Translations under genes and position numbers: made by a program
Origin: Entrophospora sp. SA101
Lineage: Eukaryota; Glomeromycota; Glomeromycetes; Entrophosporales; Entrophosporaceae
Assembly: GCA_958430865.1 (NCBI GenBank)
Contig: CAUDNR010004140.1
Span: 1 to 22,660 of the forward strand
Length of the DNA: 22,660 nt
Reading direction: 5' to 3'
Shown here: positions 15,900 to 22,660 of the stretch, piece by piece
Layout: each line of letters starts with the position of its first letter
How positions within the stretch are numbered: position 1 is the first letter of the stretch
The notes under the pieces: generated by a model
The model's database searches: none
The model's input: the letters and a program-made list of their open reading frames with translations, nothing else
What the model was told of the DNA's origin: nothing

Positions 15900-18420
15900 T
15901 TAATAGTTACCTTTATTATTACCAATAATTGTTACTTTATTGGAATTGACAGGTTGAGGAAGATCTGTAAATTTTAATAATCTGCTAGTATAAATAGCAT
16001 TTGGATGAATTGTTGCAGTAATTGTTGAAGGATCAAATAAAATTTCATCCATTTTATCAAATACTTTTCTAATTGATAATGTAAATTTCCAACCATTAAT
16101 AATATTAAATATTTCATTAGCAGTTGGGCGTTTATCTGAATTAGCATCCATGCATTTGTATGCCAATTCAATATAGAATTTTGGTGTATTGTTTGAGAAT
16201 CCAGGTCTCAAACCTTCACATACATTCATTGCAAGACCTACATTATGTGCCAAGTCACTGAATGGTTGTTGGCCAGTTGATACTACAGACATCAGAACCC
16301 CAAAACTATATATATCTGATTCCATTGTATATAGATTCTCTCTTAAAGCTTCTGGTGCAACATATGGCAGTACTCCAAATATGTCATTTTTATTTGATGC
16401 TGATGTTTGACTAGCTATATATGATAATCCCAAATCTGCAATAAATAAATTGGTAGAATGTTGAAGAATATTACCACTATGAAGGTCATGGTGAATGATT
16501 TTTTGTTCATGAATATCTTTTAAACCTTTAATAATTTGATGAAGGATATCAATTTTGGCTCTCCATTTTAAATTTTTAAAATCTTTAGTTAAATAATTTA
16601 GAAGGTTTCCATCTTTTATATATCTCATTACAAATATATATTCTTTTGTAGTTGGATCTTGTGCTGATCCATAAATTTTAATTATATCTTCTTTATCATG
16701 AAATTTAATATAATTTTTGAACTAAAAAAGAAAAAATATTAATTTTGACAATAATAATGAATAGTATTTAAAAATCAGAAAAAAAAATATAATTTTACCT
16801 CATTAAGTAATTCATCAGAAATATTTTGTGAATTATGTAATTTTTTTAATGCCACAATTACATCTCCACTAGTTCTAATTCTTTCATTATTGCCATATAT
16901 ATACTTATTACCATTTATCCAAGTAGCTTTGTATATAGTTGAAAAACCACCTTCACCTATCTTTTCAATATTTGTTAAATCATTATAAGGAATCCATTGA
17001 AGATAATAATCATTATCATACTCAGTTGCTTTAAGTTGTGTACTTTTAATCAACTCATCTAGTGTTTCATTACCACTAGTCCATCCTTTGGTTAATAGAT
17101 TTGGATCACATGATTGACACCATGCCCAATGAGTATTATATCTATTGCAAGTCTGACATTTCCCAAATTTTTGTTCTCTTTTATATGAATATTCATCATA
17201 ATCTTGAAGACTTCTATCTTCTTTGTAATCCATTGCAATCATATAGTGTTTCGTAATTGGATCTTGTGTTAATCCAAAAATATAAATTTTTTGATGATGC
17301 TTGACATGTAACTTGAACTAAAAAAAATATATTAAATATCAGAATAATATCTAAATCTGAAAATAAATAGAAAAAAATTAATTCACCTCATTAAGAAATT
17401 TATAATGATAAGAAATATTTTGTAATTTTTTTAGTGCCACAATCCTATTCCAATTAAGTTTATTATCAATAAATGCATTCTTGTAACCATTTATCCAAGT
17501 AGCTTTGTACACAGTTGAAAAACCACCATCACCTAACTCTTCAATATTTGTCAAATCATTATAAGGAATCCATTGAAGATAATAACAACTATTATACCTT
17601 GTTGCATTAAGTTGTGTACTTTTAATCAACTCATCTAGTGTTTCGTTACCACTAGTCCATCCTTTGGTTAATAGATATGGATCACATGATTGACACCATG
17701 CCCAATTAGTATTATATCTATTGCAAGTCAAGCATTTTCCAAATTTTTGTTCTCTTTTATATAAATATTCATCATAATCTTGAAGACTTCTATCTTCTTT
17801 GTAATCCATTGCAATCATATAGTATTTCATAAATGGATCTTGTGTTAATCCAAAAATATAAATTTTTTGGTGATGTTTGACATGTAACTTGATGTAATTT
17901 TTGAACTAAAAAAATATATTGAATTCAGAATAATATCTAAATCTGAAAATAAATAAATAGGAAAAAATTAATTTACCTCATTAAGAAATTCATGAGAAAT
18001 ATTTTGTAATTTTTTTAATGCCACAATCCTATCCCTATTAAGCCTTTTATCAACATATCCATACTTATAACCATTTATCCAAGTAGCTTTGTATATAGTT
18101 GAAAAACCACCTTCACCTATATTTTCAATATTTGTTAAATCATTATGAGGAATCCATTGAAGATAATAAGAATTATCATATCTTGTTGCTTCAAGTTGTG
18201 TACTTTTAATCAACTCATCTATCATTTTATTACCACTAGTCCATCCTTTGGTTAATAGATTTGGATCACATGATTGACACCATCCACAATGAGTATTATA
18301 TTCATTGCAAGTTGGACATTTTCCAAAATATTTATTTCTTTTCGTTGAATGTTCAACATCATTGATTTTTTTAATAAAAGCAATATCTTGATATTTATCG
18401 TAATTTAAATCGCCATCCAT
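15900..18420 (-). CDS. TKL-like protein kinase with three tandem zinc-ribbon/N-lobe modules and one C-lobe
   Basis: Exons (minus): A 18420-17977, B 17905-17387, C 17317-16799, D 16721-15900; introns of 71, 69 and 77 bases, all GT-AG and all phase 0; 767 residues. Exons A, B and C each encode a cysteine-rich motif (FGKC.TCN..NT...WCQSCDP), GWTSGN, the 'QWIPYNDLTNIE' entry strand, a glycine loop (GEGGFSTIY; GDGGFSTVY in B) and the ATP-binding lysine in IVALKKL, ending at LNE of helix C. B and C (173 codons each) start with the beta4-hinge segment (IYIFGLTQDP...MIAMDYKEDRSLQDYDEY), which runs straight into the next zinc ribbon. Only D carries the rest: GSAQDPTTKEYIFVMRYIKD, IHHDLHSGNIL (HRD variant, aspartate kept), DLGLS (DFG variant), LPYVAPEAL and SDIYSFGVLM. 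Likely a serine/threonine-type signalling kinase; substrates unknown. Could alternatively be annotated as three genes, but phase and frame favour one. Confidence 0.8.
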
Positions 18421-18479
18421 TTTAAAAACCTTGTATTTGTATGATAAACCCTTTGTAGATCATTGACCAATTAGGTGTT

Positions 18480-18585
18480 ACGAGTATTTAAATGAAATTC
18501 TTCAAGAGGAAAATAGTGTTCAATTAATTCAGCTTTAGCAGCAGCAGATGGTAATGTAGGTATTGAGATGACAACTGATGAATAA
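18480..18585 (+). pseudogene. C-terminal coding remnant, unrecognised
   Basis: Frame from 18482 reads EYLNEILQEENSVQLIQL and stop. Shifted by one base the other frame continues NSALAAADGNVGIEMTTDE with TAA at 18583-18585. This looks like the tail of a gene carrying a single-base indel, lying just upstream of and divergent to the kinase start. Confidence 0.3.
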
Positions 18586-18603
18586 ATAATCCAATGAAAA
18601 AAA

Positions 18604-18802
18604 ATTTACAAGCTTACAAAAAAATTTATTAAAAAATTTTACAAAAAGGTTACGGAAATATGTTACAGAAAACACAACTTCCAGTATACTTTTCACAGAA
18701 TATTTACAGAAAAGACATGATAAATTCACAAAAAATTATATACGACTCTACAGAAAAGATATTGTTATTGTTACAAGAATGGTATAGTAAGTTTACAGAA
18801 AA
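18604..18802 (+). repeat. Array of degenerate TTACAGAAAA motifs
   Basis: About eleven copies of a motif close to YTACARAAA occur between 18604 and 18802 (for example at 18613, 18637, 18662, 18703, 18725, 18748 and 18792), with spacings of 8-29 bases and often 12 or 22-24. It could be a decayed minisatellite, transposon subterminal repeats or a binding-site array; it lies upstream of the kinase gene. Confidence 0.4.
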
Positions 18803-18833
18803 TTATATATTTTTTTTAACTCTTGCCAGTGGA

Positions 18834-18920
18834 AGAATCAAACCCACATTAAATGTTTTATTTTTAAATTCATGATTTTAATTGGTCAATTGCGTGGGTT
18901 AAAATTTTGTGTTATTGTAT
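18834..18920 (+). repeat. Dispersed repeat also present inside the 2530-4055 element
   Basis: GAATCAAACCCACATT, AAATTCATGATTTTAATTGG, TCAATTGCGTGGGTTAA matches 3736-3820 (GAATCAAACCAACATT, AAATTCACGATTTTGATTGG, GCATGGGTTAA). Probably a fragment of the same element family. Confidence 0.5.
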
Positions 18921-19199
18921 AATAATAACGAACAATTATTTCATGTAGAAGGTTGAGTTCCGTGCGCTGAAATCGCCTAGAGGAATTTCTCTACGAAAAA
19001 ATAACAAAAAAAAAAAATTGGACGGCTGTCCTATTTATATGTTTCGAATTTAATAAAATAGACTATTGTCTTGACCCGAGTGATGTTATTTTTTTGCAGA
19101 AGACGCAAAACCCAACTTAATTGAATTTTTATTCTTGTGTAGAACGGTATGCGTGTTTTGTAACACGAAAAGCAAGAGGCTCACATTGCGTTCTCAGTT
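18921..19199. other. Spacer, nothing recognised
   Basis: No reading frame or repeat could be supported. The TOP1-like homology begins to the right of it. Confidence 0.4.
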
Positions 19200-19523
19200 A
19201 TAAGCTTGTTATTAACACATTTTCTATAGGAGTCCAAGCCAAACCAAACAACAACACTCACGTTTTGTCACCTTGGACTCTGTCAAAAAATAAATTGTTT
19301 TTCCAAAAAAAAAAAAAAAAATCAATTTGCGTCTGTCCTCCCAAAAAAAAACCAATAGGATAAATAATTAGTGTCGATCAATTCACAAACTTTTTTTTTA
19401 AAAATGTCCAACAGAATAAAAAATACAAAAAAAAGAATTAATGCAAACGATAGGGAAAGACGCGAGTAAATGTTTTAAGGATGGTGGTGGTTATCGCCCA
19501 CCACTCGTCATTACTCTAGTTAA
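19200..19523 (+). repeat. Right arm of inverted duplication: TOP1-type promoter, exon 1, intron 1 start
   Basis: Counterpart of 8817-9165. The upstream blocks, the ATG context, the GA|GTA donor phase and the first 45 or so intron bases are shared. Exon 1 itself is clearly more diverged than its non-coding flanks. The arms are about 10 kb apart. Confidence 0.75.
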
Positions 19524-20313
19524 TATTTTAATTATCATCATTGCTTTTAATTCATTACTAGTGAGATTTCTTCTTCACGAACATCATCATCATCATCTAT
19601 TGTAAGTAAATTGCATTCTCTTCAAATGAATATCTTATTTTTATTTTAGTGAATTCAATTTTGATAATATTGTAATAGATTGACAACGATAAAATAATAA
19701 ATATTGAAAGTTCGTTCAAAAGATCATATTATACAGTGGAATGCCATTAAAGCCATTAGAACCACACGAAATACGTGGGATATTAAATGAAATCCACATG
19801 AAAGAAAGTACTACTACAGCAACTACACAACAACCAACTGAAAACACAAATAATAATGGCAACGATGGTAATGATAACAGCGATCAAACAACCATTCCAA
19901 CAACTGCTGCAACAAGTAATATTCTTTCAAGGCAACAACCAAGGTCTGCAGTTCATTCTACAGTTTCTACAATGTTAAGTTCTGTTCCTCCATTGACTGT
20001 CGCTAAAAAAGAAGAGGAGGAGGAGGAGGAATCTGTTGCAATGCAGGTGGTAATCGAGAAGTTAGAGAGCATTGATGGCGAAGAAGAGGATGATGATGAT
20101 GAGGAGGAACAGAGTGAAGAACCTGCTGTTATGCAAGTGGTAGTTGAGAAGCTGGAAAATATTAATAGTGACGAGGAAAGTCTAGTAGAACAGGATGGTC
20201 CAGCGTTACATGGGTCTAGGAACTGGACCAGTGAAGAAACAAAAATACTCTTAAAATATATTTTTAACAAGAGGTTAAACTGTGTTGAGCTACAAGACTT
20301 AGGCCTGTTATGA
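19404..20313 (+). CDS. Chimeric gene: TOP1-derived first exon joined to acidic protein with SANT/Myb-like end
   Basis: Proposed exons 19404-19465 (MSNRIKNTKKRINANDRERR) and 19737-20313, joined GA|T in frame at a TACAG acceptor; 212 residues. If not spliced this way, translation could start at ATG 19741 (190 residues, MPLKPLEPHEIRGILNEIHM). The protein has a Thr/Asn/Gln-rich stretch, then two diverged copies of an acidic repeat (SVAMQVVIEKLESIDGEEE and PAVMQVVVEKLENINSDEE), then RNWTSEETKILLKYIFNKRL, the first helix of a SANT/Myb-like DNA-binding domain. TGA at 20311-20313 ends it, but the same frame continues 24 codons (ISKKWSSMKHKIKKLF) to TAG at 20386. The domain is probably truncated by a nonsense change. 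A DNA-binding or chromatin role is inference only. The 271-base intron is longer than others here. Confidence 0.5.
19484..19504 (+). promoter_or_regulatory. Intronic hairpin conserved with TOP1 intron 1
   Basis: GTGGTGG, loop TTATCGC, CCACCAC: a perfect 7-bp stem. The surrounding 45 bases differ from the TOP1 copy at about two positions. Confidence 0.45.
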
Positions 20314-20531
20314 AAAAATCAGGCAATTTCAAAGAAGTGGAGCTCAATGAAACATAAAATTAAAAAATTATTTGTTGTTGATTTTTAGAATCACTCTTTT
20401 TTTTATTTTTTTATTTTTTTTAATATAATATTTGTTACTTTCATTAAAAAACTTTTTGATAAGCTTTTATTAATTTTTTTGTTTATTATTTTTCTAAATT
20501 TCATAAGTAATACAAATTTGAAACTTTGCAT

Positions 20532-20757
20532 CATGCCAATAGTTCATTTGGCAACTTATCAGGAACTGGATTTCCTTGAAGTCTTTTGTTAATCAAAAAC
20601 ATTCCTATACAAAATTCCTTTCTATTTAAATTTCCATCTCTTTTCTTTCCCTATATAAGTTTCAAGTGCTTGAGTATTACTTAATTTGAAAACATAAGGA
20701 GCAATTTTCTCACCTTGTTCTTTCTTCAAGGTAACTTCTGATAGTACTATAATTCTT
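20532..20757 (-). pseudogene. EH (Eps15 homology) domain fossil
   Basis: Minus-strand reading SEVTLKKEQGEKIAPYVFKL, then SNTQALETYIGKEK and, after a one-base frame change near 20640, DGNLNRKEFCIGMFLINKRL, QGNPVPDKLPNELLA and TGA at 20534-20532. The DGNLNRKEF loop and the RLQGNPVPDKLP tail are the calcium-loop and C-terminal signature of EH domains of endocytic proteins (Eps15, Pan1, End3 type). The middle of the domain (the LADxD segment) is shortened and frameshifted, so this is a lone decayed exon rather than a gene. Confidence 0.6.
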
Positions 20758-22176
20758 AGGTTCATAGTAGATCTGATGTAAATAAGTTTCATATTAACTA
20801 TTTTTATATAGGGATAATTCTATATATCACTTAAGATAACAAATGGGACATTATAAAACTTTTAATTATAATCACATTACAAATGACTAAATTTTGATCC
20901 CTGAAATCTTTGGTAATACCAATGTTCGCTTTGTCTGGTTTTGTTACAGCATGTCCCAAATACTAAACCAAATATAAAATTTTTACGATCGGAGTTTTCT
21001 ACTTTTCCCAACTATATTAAGAACCTTCTTTACCCGAAGAAAAAAAATTTAGAGCAAAATGCAGGGTAAAGCAAAAAATAGAGTTAGCAAGAATGCCCTT
21101 TAGAAATCAAATATTCCCTGCATGGCTCAAAAAAAAAGACGTAGATATTAGAAATATCATGTGATCTACATGTTTGAACTACAATTACAATGTCTAAATT
21201 TTGTAATGATTTGCCTTTAGTTTCAATTTATTGCTATATACATAGAGCTCGGCTAATTTTTTTAATTTAAAAAAACTAGCTAATAATAAGTTTGAGGCTC
21301 GAATCATGAACAATAAAATTATCTAAATGATATATTATAGATGATCTACAGAATTTAATCTGCTTTTTTTTTTCTTTAAATTATTATTTTTCCACGAGCA
21401 TAGAATAACATACATTTGCTTGTATGTGTTCCATATATAACCATCTTTGATGTATTCGGATATGCCGGTTAAAAACTCGGTGGTAAATTATTATTGACGC
21501 TTTTTTATTATTTCTTGTTGTTTAAATATGACATAACCGATAACGTAATTATTTTGAAATCGGCGAGATTATTTCGATTATCAAATGTTTATTTATTAGT
21601 TATTGTTGTTATTATTATCGTCAAAATAAAGTCTTCTTTTGTAAAAAAAACACACACGCACGCACGCCAGACTCTTTTCTTATTATCAACTTTTTAATTA
21701 TTTGAAAATTATTTCTAATTAAGTAAAACAAATTTATCCAAAAAATGATAGTAATTATCATATAAAGCATCTAATAATCCCACGCACATGTTTTTTTTTC
21801 CAATTCTCTAAAATATTTAATTAATAATTAAAAAGTAGATTAAAAAAAAACTACAAAAAATAATTGTGATTTATTTAAAAGGGAGAGAAAAATTTTAATA
21901 CTATAATAATAATCTATTTGTTGCTTTAATTTATTCAGTTTTAATAATCAATCAGTTCCTCAAAGCAAAAATGATGAGAATATTATTAATAGTTTTTTAT
22001 ATACGTGAGTAATTGTGAATATAAATATATACATAAATAAAAAATAAATAAAAAGTCATGGTGTCTTCGCTTTCCCTTTAGCCTGCAGCATTTGGGATAC
22101 CCCATCTATTTTATTTCATATTAATTAATCATCATGATATAAATAAATAAATAACCAATCTATAAAAAAAAAACTT
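20758..22176. other. Long AT-rich intergenic region
   Basis: No gene could be supported. Present are A/T homopolymers, an ACACACGCACGCACG microsatellite (about 21650-21666) and short frames on both strands without protein-like features. A 40-codon minus-strand frame near 20850-20950 (KPDKANIGITKDFRDQNLV) is the only mildly coding-like part. The region includes the 3' flank of the WD40 gene. Confidence 0.4.
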
Positions 22177-22542
22177 TTACATTCTAATAGTATGATCATC
22201 TCCAGCTGAAGCAAACATGTAAGAATTTACTGGACTCCAATTGACACTGTTCACAGTTCCCTTATGACCTGGCAGTGCTTCTATTAATGTAGCATGTTCT
22301 CGATGCCAAACATATATTTTTGAGTCTGGTAAATGAAATTTGAACAAAAATTATGATCAATCTAAAATAAAAAATAACAATAATATCAAAAAATAATTAA
22401 TATATACAAAACCTTCACTTCCACTAACAATAAATCCTTGATCTATTCCTCCAAAACAAGATCTGATAACAAATTTGCCTTGTTTTTGTCCATAATACTT
22501 TTTAACCAATCGTCTTTCTTCAATATCCCATAAGTGAATTTT
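22177..22542 (-). CDS. WD40-repeat protein, WDR26/Gid7-like, last two exons
   Basis: Exons (minus) 22542-22413 and 22325-22177, joined GAA G|AC across an 87-base intron. They read KIHLWDIEERRLVKKYYGQK, FVIRSCFGGIDQGFIVSGSE, DSKIYVWHREHATLIEALPG, HKGTVNSVNWSPVNSYMFAS and AGDDHTIRM-stop. These are the last two to three WD40 blades. The SCFGG-x-D-x-FIVSGSEDSK and HRE-x-x-LIE-x-LPGH pattern is typical of WDR26/Gid7, the propeller subunit of the GID/CTLH ubiquitin ligase. The N-terminal LisH-CTLH region would lie right of the window. The upstream intron starts at about 22543. Confidence 0.8.
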
Positions 22543-22660
22543 CTTTCATTTTATTTTTTTGATATAAAAAAGTTTGGTTAGCAAGGAAATGAAATGAGTT
22601 ATGTGTTATGAAGATAAAGATGAATTTGAAATATAAAAAGATATTTATTTTTACTTCAGT

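Noticed and set aside
15677..15925. 82-codon minus-strand frame overlapping the kinase stop
   Set aside because: Overlaps the end of the kinase in another frame and is low-complexity.
16189..16410. 73-codon plus-strand frame
   Set aside because: Antisense to the kinase C-lobe exon.
16799..18420. Three separate truncated kinase genes
   Set aside because: Introns at matching phase-0 positions and continuous frames across B and C favour one gene; separate genes would lack stops and starts at the junctions. Kept as an alternative.
19953..20270. 105-codon minus-strand frame with poly-serine
   Set aside because: It is the complement of the Glu/Asp repeats in the chimeric gene; composition explains it.
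21494..21697. 67-codon plus-strand frame
   Set aside because: Hydrophobic, ends in an ACAC microsatellite; no start context or homology.

Overview
The window looks like nuclear DNA of an arbuscular mycorrhizal fungus close to Rhizophagus. This is inferred from the very AT-rich base composition, short (about 70-130 bp) GT-AG introns, and a TKL-like kinase carrying the cysteine-rich N-terminal module and 'WTSGN' motif that are hugely expanded in Glomeromycotina. It also fits the dense load of decayed Tc1/mariner, hAT-like and pogo elements. No tRNA, rRNA or CRISPR was seen.

Layout. From 1 to 6.8 kb is a graveyard of elements: a Tc1/mariner end, a tandemly duplicated exon-like unit, a 1.5 kb TIR element (2530-4055) and a 0.53 kb hAT-like MITE (5190-5725) with a perfect 8-bp target duplication. 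That MITE splits a small open frame. Copies of a dispersed repeat family and a hAT-type terminus complete this part. From 6852 to 8936 (minus) lies a five-exon type IB DNA topoisomerase I gene with all five catalytic residues, a short polyQ N-terminus and a nearly absent linker domain. From 9.4 to 10.8 kb are another repeat copy and a truncated Tc1 transposase. From 10.8 to 14.5 kb (plus) is an unrecognised multi-exon gene whose first exons are tandemly duplicated (1365 bp units, about 1% different). Its 5' end is missing and both copies are broken. A pogo/CENP-B-type transposase fossil lies at 15.2-15.6 kb.

From 15900 to 18420 (minus) is a kinase gene in which the [zinc-ribbon + kinase N-lobe] exon is present three times, in frame and in phase, before a single C-lobe. 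From 19.2 to 20.4 kb (plus) the promoter, exon 1 and start of intron 1 of the topoisomerase gene recur in inverted orientation. There they sit in front of a different acidic protein that ends in a truncated SANT/Myb-like motif, so this looks like a chimeric gene made by segmental duplication. An EH-domain fossil (20.5-20.8 kb) and the last two exons of a WDR26/Gid7-like WD40 gene (22.2-22.5 kb, minus) close the window.

The genes do not form a pathway. What links them is recent rearrangement: tandem exon duplication, inverted duplication of a housekeeping promoter and repeated transposon insertion. Intact or near-intact genes are TOP1, the kinase, the WD40 gene (partial) and possibly the chimera. 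All family names are from memory of conserved motifs; no search was run.
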